A DNA stretch of 64,000 bases from Oxalobacteraceae sp. CFBP 13730 (GCA_014841835.1 JACYUQ010000002.1:62001-126000), one strand, 5' to 3'; shown: positions 18,007 through 27,284, counted from the stretch's first letter. Notes: generated by a model from the sequence alone, not told the origin. Translations and numbers: made by a program.

Positions 18007-18076
18007 ACAGGACTGGAAGGCGTCGGGCGATCCGGTGTACAGTCACGCATTCCCTTTCTTGTTTACGATACCTGCC

Positions 18077-18967
18077 ATGGCCATCGCGCATCTGTTTCGA
18101 TCCCACGATAAAGACCTGGGCGGCGGTTTCACTGTGCGCCGGATGTTGCCCGCTGCGACTCGCCAATCCATCGGGCCGTTCCTGTTTTTCGACCACATGG
18201 GGCCGGTGGAAGCGCCGGCCGGTGCTCGTCACGATGTGCGGCCTCATCCGCACATCGGGCTGGCCACGGTCACGTACCTGTTCGAGGGTGCGATCATGCA
18301 TCGCGACAGCCTGGGCACCGAGCAGCGCATCGAGCCGGGGGCCGTCAACTGGATGACGGCCGGCAGCGGCATCGTGCATTCCGAGCGCACGCCCGAGGAT
18401 CTGCTCGAGCGCACGCGCCGCACGCACGGCCTGCAACTGTGGGCAGCGCTGCCGCGCGAGCACGAGGAAACGCCCGCCGCGTTCAGCCACACACCGGCCG
18501 ACCGGATTCCCGAAATTACATTGCCGGGCGCCACGGTGCGGCTGCTGGTGGGCAGCGCGTTCGGCCGGACGTCGCCCGTGCCGACCTTCAGCCAGACGCT
18601 GTACCTGGACGTACAACTGGCGCCCGGCGCGGCCATCGAACTGGACGACCTGCCCGATGAAACCGCTCTGTACGCGCCATTCGGCACGATCGAGATCGAC
18701 GGTGAGCCGGTGCCCGCCAACACGATGGCGATGCTTGAGCCGGGGGCGGCGGTGCGGGTGAGCGCCGCTGCCGGCGCACGCTTTGTCGTGATCGGCGGGG
18801 CGCCGCTCGACGGCAAGCGCTTCATTTTCTGGAACTTCGTCTCAAGCAGCCGCGAGCGCATCGAGCAGGCGGCGCGCGACTGGGAAAACGATCGCTTCGC
18901 ACCATTGGCCCCCGACAACGAACGCATCCCGCTGCCGCAGTGGCCGCCAACCTGGCGCCGCGACTGA
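18077..18967 (+). CDS. Pirin family protein
   Basis: A 296-residue bicupin; the start is the ATG at 18077 (MAIAHLFRSH). The N-terminal cupin has the pirin signature with metal-binding histidines in RPHPHIGLATVTYLFEGA and GSGIVHSERT. The C-terminal cupin is less conserved, as usual. Bacterial pirins include quercetin 2,3-dioxygenases and regulators of metabolic enzymes; which applies here cannot be told. It lies 70 bp after the kinase gene in the same direction, but nothing in its sequence ties it to that block. Confidence 0.93.
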   Translation: MAIAHLFRSHDKDLGGGFTVRRMLPAATRQSIGPFLFFDHMGPVEAPAGARHDVRPHPHIGLATVTYLFEGAIMHRDSLGTEQRIEPGAVNWMTAGSGIVHSERTPEDLLERTRRTHGLQLWAALPREHEETPAAFSHTPADRIPEITLPGATVRLLVGSAFGRTSPVPTFSQTLYLDVQLAPGAAIELDDLPDETALYAPFGTIEIDGEPVPANTMAMLEPGAAVRVSAAAGARFVVIGGAPLDGKRFIFWNFVSSSRERIEQAARDWENDRFAPLAPDNERIPLPQWPPTWRRD

Positions 18968-19057
18968 CCTTTCCACGCGGCTAACGCGCGCCCGTTCGGT
19001 GCGGGCGAGCGTAATCTGGCGTGACCCTGTGCGTGTCAATACGAATGAGGTGATGCC

Positions 19058-19168
19058 ATGAAAATTCCTGACCACCTGCGTGCGCCGGCGATCGTGTTCG
19101 CCCTGCAGGCAGTGTTGCTGGCCGGTGCGGCGCTGGTTTTTCTGGTGCTGGTGCCGTCGTACGGCTGA
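19058..19168 (+). CDS. 36-residue single-span membrane peptide
   Basis: A small ORF (MKIPDHLRAP, then a hydrophobic helix ending LVLVPSYG) with a convincing ribosome site (GAGGTGAT) upstream of its ATG. Residues 11-32 form one transmembrane helix with a short basic N-terminus. Its stop abuts, without a spare base, the stop of the convergent FHA gene. No homologue is recognised. The compact placement and Shine-Dalgarno sequence argue for a real microprotein, possibly co-transcribed with pirin. Confidence 0.5.
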   Translation: MKIPDHLRAPAIVFALQAVLLAGAALVFLVLVPSYG

Positions 19169-20764
19169 TCAGGCGCTGAGGGCAGCAGTCAGCAGGCTGC
19201 GGCGGTCGACGCTGCGCCGGTCAGCGCGCGGCTCGGGATAGGCGTTGGGGACAAACCGTGCCGCCATGCCCATGCCGGGCTGTTGTACGCGATCAAGTGC
19301 GCCGCTGATGGCCAACGGCGCATCGCGTCCGCTTGCCCGGTCGCGGTGCCAAAAGCCGCCATCACGGTGGAACAGCAGCGGCAGAGCGACAGCGCGCGGC
19401 ATGGTCACTGGCTGGGCGCCAGCGCTGGCACCGTTGAGCGCAGTCTGGCCAACCGGCGGCACGGCGTCCGGCGCCATCAGATAAAAACACTCGGCGCGGG
19501 CGCCGGCGTCGAGCCGGTGCAGCACGACCGCATGTGCCAGCAGCGCCGTCACCTCGAGCGTGACGATGCCCTTGATGCTGGCCGTCAGTTCGATGCGCAT
19601 GCCAAGGCGCAGCTGGACAGGCATGTGCTTACCGGGCCAGACGCCATCGAGCAGCATGCCGTAGCGCGATACGTCTTCGATCTCGAACCCGGCGCGGCTG
19701 CGTCGGATGATGGCGTGCCGGCCCGACAGCCGGCGCGTCAGACCGCCGGCTTCCATGCCGGTGTCGCCATGGTAGGCCAGCAGCACATCGGCATCGGGTG
19801 CGTCGTATTCAAAGCGGCCGAGCATGAATTCGTCGAGCGCGAACAGGCGCACGTGGCGCTGCGTGGCCGAATCGGCTTCGGCGTGCACAAGGCACGCGCT
19901 GTCGGTCAGGCATGGGTGCGCGGCGGGCTGGGCCGGCAGATCGATCTCGATCAGGTCTTCGTCCCAGGCAATGGTGGTCATGCCCATGTCGATCTTGCCG
20001 GTGCCGTTGCCACCGTCCAGGTTCAGGTGGGCGATCGACGCATTGCGGGCCACGACATCGATGTCGATCCGGCCGCCGCCCGGCGCATTGACGCGGGCGA
20101 TGCCGGCGTCGTCGGCCGTGACGCGCACGTTCTTGTGCGTGGCGAGGAAAGTCTGGTGGATTTCGCCGAGGCTCGCATCCTGGCGCGGCACCAGGATCAC
20201 GGGTGAGCACGTCCAGGTGCGGCTGGCGTCGGGTGCATGCGCATGACGGCTGTGCAGTTCGACCTCGATGCGGTACTGACCGTGTTCAAGGCCGCGCGAC
20301 GAAAATTCGAGAAACAGCGGCCGCCAGTCGCCGCGCGAGGTGCGCTGGAAGCAATAGCTTTCGCCGCCGTGCAGGCGCAGCGCCGAGTGCACGAGCATGC
20401 GCACGTCGGGCGCGCAATCCATCGGCATGCCGCGCAGTTCAAGGCGCAGCGCCTGTCGGCCGCCCGCCGCGCGCGGATCGAACCCACTGATATGCAGTTG
20501 CGGGCGCTGCAGGCTGGTCGGCGCCGGTGCCGGCGATGTTGCGGGTACGACCGTATCCCGTCGCGTACGCACGGCGCTGATCGTGTCGAAACTGGCTGGC
20601 AGGCTATCGACGACCTGATGTGACGACGCTGGCAACGGCGCCGCATGTGCCTGGTATGCACCGGCCGCAGCCTCGGGCTGGGCATGCCCGTGCGCGCACC
20701 GCACCTCGCCTGGGGCGACCCAGACGGTGCAATGCGGATGCGCGGGATTGCGGCAGCGATTCAT
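19169..20764 (-). CDS. FHA-domain protein with N-terminal zinc-binding motif
   Basis: A 531-residue protein; the start is taken at the ATG at 20764 (MNRCRNPAHPHC) because the cysteine/histidine-rich motif begins there. The frame is open to 20830, and neither start has a clear ribosome site. C4, C12 and the CAHGHA motif look like a zinc ribbon and match the C-terminal ribbon of the SPFH protein at 13668-15722. A linker and beta-rich middle region follow. An FHA domain at about 325-425 shows FMLGRFEY, LSGRHAIIRR and IEDVSRYGMLLDG, the Arg/Ser/His positions that read phosphothreonine. It probably recognises substrates of the local kinases. The PP2C gene lies just upstream on the same strand. Confidence 0.82.
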   Translation of the reverse strand: MNRCRNPAHPHCTVWVAPGEVRCAHGHAQPEAAAGAYQAHAAPLPASSHQVVDSLPASFDTISAVRTRRDTVVPATSPAPAPTSLQRPQLHISGFDPRAAGGRQALRLELRGMPMDCAPDVRMLVHSALRLHGGESYCFQRTSRGDWRPLFLEFSSRGLEHGQYRIEVELHSRHAHAPDASRTWTCSPVILVPRQDASLGEIHQTFLATHKNVRVTADDAGIARVNAPGGGRIDIDVVARNASIAHLNLDGGNGTGKIDMGMTTIAWDEDLIEIDLPAQPAAHPCLTDSACLVHAEADSATQRHVRLFALDEFMLGRFEYDAPDADVLLAYHGDTGMEAGGLTRRLSGRHAIIRRSRAGFEIEDVSRYGMLLDGVWPGKHMPVQLRLGMRIELTASIKGIVTLEVTALLAHAVVLHRLDAGARAECFYLMAPDAVPPVGQTALNGASAGAQPVTMPRAVALPLLFHRDGGFWHRDRASGRDAPLAISGALDRVQQPGMGMAARFVPNAYPEPRADRRSVDRRSLLTAALSA

Positions 20765-20902
20765 GGCAAATTGATCAGTCAAGAAGAGTGGAAAGCAGTG
20801 TTGCAAGCTTACGCTGTTTTCATCAGGCACGGCGCACCGAGCTCGTTGATTAACAACATTATTTTCCTAAAGCATCAAATTAATTTGTTATCTTTCTAAC
20901 GT

Positions 20903-21883
20903 TCAATAATGCATGCTGTCGTCGTCCAGCGGCAAGGCCGTCTCGTCAGCGTGGCGCGGCAGGGGGCGCAGCACGAGCGCCGTCAGATTATCCGGCTGCA
21001 GGTTGGGCGGCGGCTCGTGTTCCATCAGCCCGAACAGGCGCTCGACAAGCGTTGCCGCCGCCGGTGCATCGGCGAGCAGCGCCGGCCAGCGAGCGACAAA
21101 CGCATCCGGTTGCGCGCATGACCAGAACCCGTCGGTGGCCAGCAGATACGCGGCGTCAGCCCGTAATTGCAGCGCGCGCCGGTCGGGCAGGTGGCCCAGC
21201 CAGCATGGCAGGTTGGCGGGCGTCAGGGCGAACAGGCCGTCTGACAAGCGGGATGGATCGGCAAACGCATTGCCAAGAATGAACGCCTGGGCAATCTGCG
21301 GCGCGTGGCGGCCATGGACATCGCGCCACCATTCCGCTTCGCCAAGCCGGCCGGCGAGTGCAGCGCCGGTAGCCGGCACGTGGTCGACCGTCAGCGCCGT
21401 GGCCTGCTGCGCATCGAGTTCATACAACCGCGAGTCGCCCACGTGATACAGCAGCGGCGCGGCGCCCGGCGGCAGTTCGAGCAGCGTCAGTGTGGTGCCG
21501 GGCCGGCCCGTCGCGCCGGCGCCATCGGCAAACCGCGCCTGCAGCGTCGCATGCAGGATGTCGAGATGCGCCGCCAACCCCTCGAGCGACGTGCAGGCCG
21601 GCATGGCGAGAAGGCCCGTGGCAAGCGCCTCGGCCGCTTCGCGTCCGTGACCATGCCCGCCCATCCCGTCGAGCACCGCCAGGCGGCCATGCCCGGCGGG
21701 CCAGCCGGTCATTGTCTTGATCACCGGCAGCTGGTCGTGCAGATGGCAGGCGCGGCCATCGAAATCGATGACGACGAGATTGTCCTGGTTTTCACTGCGC
21801 GTCGCGGCGCCCACGCCCACGCGGCTGGCGACGGCGACGTCGAAGGAGGGGGCAAAGCGAAAATCGGCAAGCGTCGGTGGCAT
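20903..21883 (-). CDS. PP2C-family Ser/Thr protein phosphatase
   Basis: About 326 residues from the ATG at 21883; other in-frame starts are the ATG at 21937 and a GTG at 21967, and none has a clear ribosome site. All PP2C metal-binding motifs are present: ENQDN, VLDGMGGHGHG, the YHVGDSRLYEL strand and the terminal PDNLTALVL. It should remove phosphate from Ser/Thr, the reversal step for the kinases at 15730-18006 and 34236-35198. There is no membrane helix, unlike PstP of actinobacteria. The FHA gene lies downstream on the same strand after an AT-rich gap of about 140 bp. Confidence 0.9.
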   Translation of the reverse strand: MPPTLADFRFAPSFDVAVASRVGVGAATRSENQDNLVVIDFDGRACHLHDQLPVIKTMTGWPAGHGRLAVLDGMGGHGHGREAAEALATGLLAMPACTSLEGLAAHLDILHATLQARFADGAGATGRPGTTLTLLELPPGAAPLLYHVGDSRLYELDAQQATALTVDHVPATGAALAGRLGEAEWWRDVHGRHAPQIAQAFILGNAFADPSRLSDGLFALTPANLPCWLGHLPDRRALQLRADAAYLLATDGFWSCAQPDAFVARWPALLADAPAAATLVERLFGLMEHEPPPNLQPDNLTALVLRPLPRHADETALPLDDDSMHY

Positions 21884-22044
21884 GGGCAGGGGTAGGGTGG
21901 TTTGATGACACTGTACTACTGTTTGCAGGAAGTTCATGCGCCGAGCAGAGGCTGTTATTCGCTTCACTCACGGGCAATGAACCTGCAATCCGGGACACCG
22001 GTCATGGTATGTTGACGTTTCCACCACCTTTTTTAAATCGTGCC

Positions 22045-22521
22045 ATGGACATTCGCCCCCTCGATGCTGCCGACGTGCCGGTCCTGGCGCCAGCCATGGC
22101 CGCGCTGCTGCGCAGCCTGGCGCTGGAATTCATCGTGCAGGAATCGACACCGCTCGGGGCCGCGGCCTTCCTGGCCGAAAATGACGAGAACGGCATCCGC
22201 GGCTACCTGGCGCGCGGGTACGTCTGCCATGTGGCGCTCGACGGCATCCAGTTGGCCGGCTTCATCGCGATCCGCGATAACAGCCATCTGTTTCACCTGT
22301 TCGTCGGTAAGGCCTGGCAGCGGCAAGGGCTGGCGCGGCGCCTGTGGCACGCGGCGCGCGCCGCCGCCATCGCGCGTGGCGGGGACGGCAATTTCACGGT
22401 CAACGCGTCGAATTACGCCGTGCCTGCGTATGAACGGTTGGGCTTCGTGCGGGTCGCGCCGATGCAGTGCGTCAAGGGACTGTCGTTCAATCCGATGCAC
22501 CTCGCCTGGGCAGGAAATTGA
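22045..22521 (+). CDS. GNAT family N-acetyltransferase
   Basis: A 158-residue protein starting at the ATG at 22045 (MDIRPLDAADVP). The acetyl-CoA binding motif A is visible as HLFVGKAWQRQGLARRLW, followed by the ASNYAVPAYERLGF segment typical of GNAT motif B. The acceptor substrate is unknown. It stands alone between the PP2C gene (divergent) and the flippase gene. Confidence 0.88.
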   Translation: MDIRPLDAADVPVLAPAMAALLRSLALEFIVQESTPLGAAAFLAENDENGIRGYLARGYVCHVALDGIQLAGFIAIRDNSHLFHLFVGKAWQRQGLARRLWHAARAAAIARGGDGNFTVNASNYAVPAYERLGFVRVAPMQCVKGLSFNPMHLAWAGN

Positions 22522-22784
22522 CCCGCGCGAGGCTCACTGTGCACTTTTCGTATTTATTGCCTAGCGACAAAAGTTTTCTTTTTAGCAGCCGGTTACAATG
22601 GCCGGCGGTCCGTATTGATCGGGCGTGAACGGCGCACTCGTGCACCATGCATTTTACTGAGCCAACCCGGCTGGTTGCCAGCTGCGGCGGCGCCGTGCCG
22701 ACGAGTTTTGATGATGACCCTGAATAACCTGATCTGCACGCTTCACGCATACCTCCTGTCAAGTACGGCGCAAGGAGCGCGCCC

Positions 22785-24092
22785 ATGAGCGCGACGGCGC
22801 CATCGATGCCTTCCATCTCGCGCGCGTTCGGCAAAACCCTGATGACCACCATGGGCATGACCGTGGTGGGATTCATCTCCTCCGTCATTACCGCGCGCAT
22901 CCTGGGCCCGGAAGGGCGCGGCTTGCTGTCGGCGGCCATTCTGGTCTGCTCGCTGTCCGCCGGAATCGCGCAGTGCGGCATGGGCAGCAGCTATCTGTAT
23001 CACTTCGGCGCGGCGCGGCAGTTTCCGTATCTGCGTTTCTTCTTTCTATCGCTGCTGAGCATCAGCATCTTTGCTACCGCGCTGGCTGCGGCTGGGCTGC
23101 AACTGAGCGATGCGGTGCAGCTGCACCGGTTCATGTGGCTGATTCTGGCGTTTGCCGCATTCATGGCGAGCCAGATCTATGTGTTCTCACTCACGCAGCT
23201 GCATTCGGATCTTCACTTCTTCAACATCTTGCGGTTTACCCAGGTGTTCGGGAACCTGGTCCTGATGCTGCCCCTGGTGCTGTGGTTCGACGTGGTGACC
23301 TTCGAGCAGATCCTCGCGACGCAGTTGCTGATGCTGATTGGCGTCACGGTCATGGGCTTGTGGTGGGCACGCAAGCACCGGATCTGGCACTTGACAGTGG
23401 AGGTCAAGGACCCGGTACAGCCGTGGGACGTCGTGCGTTATGGTTTTCACCAGCAGGGCATCGGCTTGCTCAGCATTTTCCTTGTCAATTTCGACAAGCT
23501 GTTCCTGCTCAATCGCGGCACCATTCGCGAATACGGTTTCTACGCGCTCGCATTCACGACGTCGCGGCTGATCGGTGCGGTGCAGGAATCGGCATCGGTC
23601 GCGTTATTCTCGCGCTTTGCAGGCCGGGACGAGCAAGCGTTGAGCCAGGCGGTGCGCACGACGTTCCGCGTGACCTTCATGCCGCTGATGGTACTGGCCG
23701 CAATCGGCGGCGCGTTGTCGCCATGGCTGCTCAACCTCATCTATGGCAAGTCCTTCGCAGCGATGACGATGCCGTTTGCCATCCTGCTGTTCGAGTGTGT
23801 GATCGGCGGGGCCAGCTGGACACTGGCGCAACGTTTCACCGCCGCCGGCCAACCCGGGCTGGTGCTGGCGCGCCAGATCATCGCCGTGGTTCCCGTGCTG
23901 ATCGCGATTCCGTTTCTGCCGCAGGAAAATACCTATGTCTGGCTGGCCGGATTGATGCTGGCGGGGGCCTGCCTGCGCCTGATCACGACGATCATCCTCG
24001 GGGTACGCCGGCTCAGGGAGCCGATGCCCGACTTCATCCCGACCCGCAGCGACCTTGCCATCCTGCGCCGGCTGCTGACGCGTGCCAGGTAA
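22785..24092 (+). CDS. Polysaccharide/lipid-linked oligosaccharide flippase (MOP superfamily)
   Basis: A 435-residue inner-membrane protein with about 12 hydrophobic helices, starting at the ATG at 22785 behind AAGGAG. The first helix region (TVVGFISSVITARILGPEGR) has the usual opening of Wzx-like flippases, where A-R-x-L-G-P-x-x-x-G is conserved. It should move undecaprenyl-linked glycans across the membrane. The pyruvyltransferase-like gene follows after 20 bp, suggesting a small glycan-modification or export operon. No glycosyltransferase or polymerase is nearby, so the glycan is unidentified. Confidence 0.85.
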   Translation: MSATAPSMPSISRAFGKTLMTTMGMTVVGFISSVITARILGPEGRGLLSAAILVCSLSAGIAQCGMGSSYLYHFGAARQFPYLRFFFLSLLSISIFATALAAAGLQLSDAVQLHRFMWLILAFAAFMASQIYVFSLTQLHSDLHFFNILRFTQVFGNLVLMLPLVLWFDVVTFEQILATQLLMLIGVTVMGLWWARKHRIWHLTVEVKDPVQPWDVVRYGFHQQGIGLLSIFLVNFDKLFLLNRGTIREYGFYALAFTTSRLIGAVQESASVALFSRFAGRDEQALSQAVRTTFRVTFMPLMVLAAIGGALSPWLLNLIYGKSFAAMTMPFAILLFECVIGGASWTLAQRFTAAGQPGLVLARQIIAVVPVLIAIPFLPQENTYVWLAGLMLAGACLRLITTIILGVRRLREPMPDFIPTRSDLAILRRLLTRAR

Positions 24093-24112
24093 CGCCTTTT
24101 TGGGGAGTAGCG

Positions 24113-25054
24113 TTGAATAACCATCGTTTGATGATGCTGGATCTGCAAAACAGGCATGACATCGTTCATGATTTGCTCAAGGGCAGAGACTTTCATTACA
24201 TCGATATTCCGATGCACGACAACATCGGTGATTTGCTGATCATGCAGGGCACGCTGGCGTTCTTCAGGAAAAAGCGCCTGTGGCCCCGGACGATCTCGAC
24301 CTCGTGGGCGTTCGATCCGTCATGGGTGAAGCCGGGCGATATCCTGGTATTTCACGGTGGCGGCAATTTCGGCGACCTCTACGCGAACATCAACGAAATA
24401 CGCGAAGAGATCATCACGCGCTTTCCGCACAACCGCATCGTGATGCTGCCGCAAACCGTGTTCTTCACGAGCGAGGCGACGCGTGACCGGTCGGTTGCCG
24501 TGTTTCGTCGCCATTCCGACGTCCATATCCTGGTACGGGATATAGCCTCGCAGCGTATTGCGAACCTGTTTTCCGAACACGTGTACCTGGCGCCGGACAT
24601 GGCGCACCATCTGTATCCCATTGTCAGCAACGGCAAGGGCGCCGGCGTGCTGCGCATCGAGCGCGTGGACACGGAAAAGCCGGTCGTGCCGGATTCGCTC
24701 AAGGATGCGCAATTCGACACGCGCACCGACTGGATCGAGGTCGTGGGCAAGGAGCAGCGGCTGATCGCCTTTGCCTGGCGCATTCAGGCCGCCTTCATCA
24801 AGCGTGGCTGGCAAACCTGCAAAAAACGGATCGGACCGTGGTACTGGGTACCGCTTGCGCAGCATTTTTCGTCCAGAGCCGTGGCCCTGTTCGCGCGCCA
24901 TGACCACATCGTCACCGACCGCCTGCACGGCCATATCCTGGCGTGTCTGATGGACAAGCCCCATACGGTGATCGACAACACTTACGGCAAGAATTCCACG
25001 TACATTGACCAATGGACGGCGCACAGCGATCTGGTGCGACTGGTGAAGGTTTGA
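24113..25054 (+). CDS. Polysaccharide pyruvyl transferase family protein
   Basis: A 313-residue protein. I place the start at the TTG at 24113, which has GGGGAG at the right distance; the ATG at 24131 is the alternative. The family fingerprint includes DNIGDLLIMQGTLAFF near the N-terminus, ILVFHGGGNFGDLY, RDIASQ, and the late VTDRLHGHILACL. These enzymes (WcaK/CsaB type) place ketal pyruvate on sugars of exopolysaccharides using phosphoenolpyruvate. It lies 20 bp downstream of the flippase gene and is followed after 34 bp by a c-di-GMP protein, consistent with a regulated exopolysaccharide function. Confidence 0.87.
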   Translation: MNNHRLMMLDLQNRHDIVHDLLKGRDFHYIDIPMHDNIGDLLIMQGTLAFFRKKRLWPRTISTSWAFDPSWVKPGDILVFHGGGNFGDLYANINEIREEIITRFPHNRIVMLPQTVFFTSEATRDRSVAVFRRHSDVHILVRDIASQRIANLFSEHVYLAPDMAHHLYPIVSNGKGAGVLRIERVDTEKPVVPDSLKDAQFDTRTDWIEVVGKEQRLIAFAWRIQAAFIKRGWQTCKKRIGPWYWVPLAQHFSSRAVALFARHDHIVTDRLHGHILACLMDKPHTVIDNTYGKNSTYIDQWTAHSDLVRLVKV

Positions 25055-25088
25055 CCGCATGCCCGCTTTTTTCCAAGGATCGTAACCC

Positions 25089-27218
25089 ATGACCACCTCC
25101 GCCCCGACCGTCCTGATCGTCGACGATGAAGCCAGGAGCCGCGATCGGCTGGCCGACCTGCTGGCGCCCGGAGGCTATGAAACGACCAGTGCCGCCAGCG
25201 GCGAAGAAGCGCTGTCCTCGGTCGCCTGCGAGGCGCCCGACCTGATCCTGATTGCGCAGACCATGACGGGCATCGACGGCTGCCAGGTGGCCAGCATTCT
25301 CAAGGCCGATCCGGCAACCGAGAACATCCCGATCATCATGGTCACCGGAGACGAGGACATCGGCACGCGCGAGGCCGGACTGGCGGCAGGGGCCGAGGAA
25401 TTCCTGAGCAAGCCGGTCGACCCCACGGAACTCGGGCTGCGCGTGCGCAATCTGCTGCGCCTGAAGGACATGGGCGACCTGGAAGACCAGGTTGTCGTGC
25501 TCGAGCAGAAAATCGCCGCCCGCACCGCCGACCTGCTGCGCTTTCGCACGGCGATGAATGCAACGCCGGACGCCCTGATGCTGGTCAGCCGCGACACGAT
25601 GCGCTTCGTCGAAGTCAACGACACCACCTGCGCCATGCTGGGCTACACGCGCGCCGAGATGCTGAGCCTGGGCCCGGTAGCACTGGGCGCGGCGACCCAT
25701 GACGAACTCGAGGCGATGTTCGAGCCCGCGCCGGGTGGCCGGATCAAGCCGAGGCTGAGCGAGGTCACGCTGTACTGCAAGGATGGTGGGTCAGTGGACG
25801 TCGAAATCCACCGCCAGGCCCTGTTGTCCGGAAATGACTGGATCATCGTCAGCGTGGTGCGCGACATCACCGAGCGCCGGATCGCGCAGCAGATCCTGCA
25901 ATACCAGGCCAGCCACGACGTGCTCACCGGCCTGCCCAACCGCGCCTGGTTCCACGAGGCGCTCCACGGCACGGTCCGGGCAACGCACAGCGCCAGTCCC
26001 AGTGTGGCGGTGGTGTTTCTCGACCTTGATCGCTTCAAGAACGTCAATGACACGCTCGGTCACGCCATGGGCGACGAATTGCTGGTGCAGTTCAGTGCGC
26101 GCCTGGCCACCTGCGTGGGCGAACACGACACCGTTGCGCGCCTGGGCGGCGACGAATTCGGCCTGATCCTGATGCTCGACCAGGACCCGGCGCACGCAGC
26201 CACCGTGGCCGGCCGCATCGCCGAGGTGCTGTATCCGCCGTTTAATCTGCGCGGCTTCGAGGTGATCGTCACGGCCAGCGTGGGCATCACGGTCCATCCG
26301 CAGGACGGCGCCGACCCCGAGGTGCTGATCAAGTACGCCGACACCGCCATGTACGAGGCCAAGCAGGCCGGGCGCGACACTTACCGCTTCTTCACGGCCC
26401 AGATGAATGCCGATGCGCTGCAGCGCCAGGATCTCGAGCACGCGCTGCGCAAGGCGGTCGAACACGAGGAATTCGAACTGTATTATCAGCCCAAGCTGCT
26501 GCTCGGCGCGGACACCATCGTCGGTGTCGAAGCGCTGCTGCGCTGGGACCGGCCCGGGCACGGGCTGGTGTCGCCCGGCCTGTTCGTGCCGGTGCTCGAA
26601 GAGACGGGGCTGATCGTGCGTGTGGGCCGCTGGGTGATCGACACGGCCTGTCGCCAGATCAAGGCCTGGACGCTTCATGCAACGGGGCCGATGCAGGTGT
26701 CGGTCAATATCGCCGGGCGCCAGTTCGCCGAGGGTGACCTTGAAGGCGACGTCCTGCGCGCACTGGCAGAGCATGATGTGCCGGCGGCGCTGCTGGAACT
26801 GGAGCTGACCGAGACGTCGCTGATGATCAATACCGAGCGCACGATGCAGTGCCTGAGCAATCTGCGCGCACACGGCATCCAGGTCTCGGTCGACGATTTC
26901 GGCACCGGTTATTCGAGCCTGGCGTATCTGCGCCGTTTTCCGATCGACAAGCTCAAGATCGATATCGCTTTCATTCGCGACGTGACGACCAATGCCGACG
27001 ATGCCGCCATCGTCAACGCGATCATCACGATGGCGCACAGCCTGAACGTGCAGGTCGTCGCCGAAGGCGTCGAGACGCCGGCGCAGAAGGCCTTCCTGCT
27101 GGCGCACGGGTGCGACCAGATCCAGGGCTACCTGGTCAGCCGGCCGCTGCCAGCGCACCTGGTGACGTCGTTGATGGCGCTGCACGCGGCCAAGGTGCCG
27201 GTGTCTGCCGCCGCGTGA
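25089..27218 (+). CDS. Receiver-PAS-GGDEF-EAL cyclic-di-GMP signalling protein with degenerate receiver
   Basis: A 709-residue cytosolic protein. Domains: receiver (7-125), PAS (about 150-265), GGDEF (about 275-440) with intact RLGGDEF, and EAL (about 450-700) with GVEALLRW, the DDFGTGYSS loop and EGVE. Diguanylate cyclase and phosphodiesterase active sites both look complete, so it may be bifunctional. In the receiver, D12-D13, the VTGDED threonine and the SKPVDP lysine are kept, but the phosphoacceptor Asp is Ala56 (LILIAQTMTGIDG), so classical phosphorylation should not occur. It may sense through PAS or by protein contact. The upstream neighbour is the pyruvyltransferase gene, 34 bp away. 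Confidence 0.93.
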   Translation: MTTSAPTVLIVDDEARSRDRLADLLAPGGYETTSAASGEEALSSVACEAPDLILIAQTMTGIDGCQVASILKADPATENIPIIMVTGDEDIGTREAGLAAGAEEFLSKPVDPTELGLRVRNLLRLKDMGDLEDQVVVLEQKIAARTADLLRFRTAMNATPDALMLVSRDTMRFVEVNDTTCAMLGYTRAEMLSLGPVALGAATHDELEAMFEPAPGGRIKPRLSEVTLYCKDGGSVDVEIHRQALLSGNDWIIVSVVRDITERRIAQQILQYQASHDVLTGLPNRAWFHEALHGTVRATHSASPSVAVVFLDLDRFKNVNDTLGHAMGDELLVQFSARLATCVGEHDTVARLGGDEFGLILMLDQDPAHAATVAGRIAEVLYPPFNLRGFEVIVTASVGITVHPQDGADPEVLIKYADTAMYEAKQAGRDTYRFFTAQMNADALQRQDLEHALRKAVEHEEFELYYQPKLLLGADTIVGVEALLRWDRPGHGLVSPGLFVPVLEETGLIVRVGRWVIDTACRQIKAWTLHATGPMQVSVNIAGRQFAEGDLEGDVLRALAEHDVPAALLELELTETSLMINTERTMQCLSNLRAHGIQVSVDDFGTGYSSLAYLRRFPIDKLKIDIAFIRDVTTNADDAAIVNAIITMAHSLNVQVVAEGVETPAQKAFLLAHGCDQIQGYLVSRPLPAHLVTSLMALHAAKVPVSAAA

Positions 27219-27272
27219 CGGCACAGAGCAGGGCGGTGAGAATTGTTGAGTAAGTGACGCTATCGGGGTGGC

Positions 27273-27278
27273 TATACT
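27273..27278 (+). promoter_or_regulatory. Candidate -10 element of a leaderless promoter
   Basis: TATACT lies 6 bases before the ATG at 27285, which would place the transcription start at or near the first codon. There is no clear -35 at 17 bp (TTGAGT at 27246 is 21 bp away) and no ribosome site, so this is weak. Confidence 0.25.
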
Positions 27279-27284
27279 GCGTAG

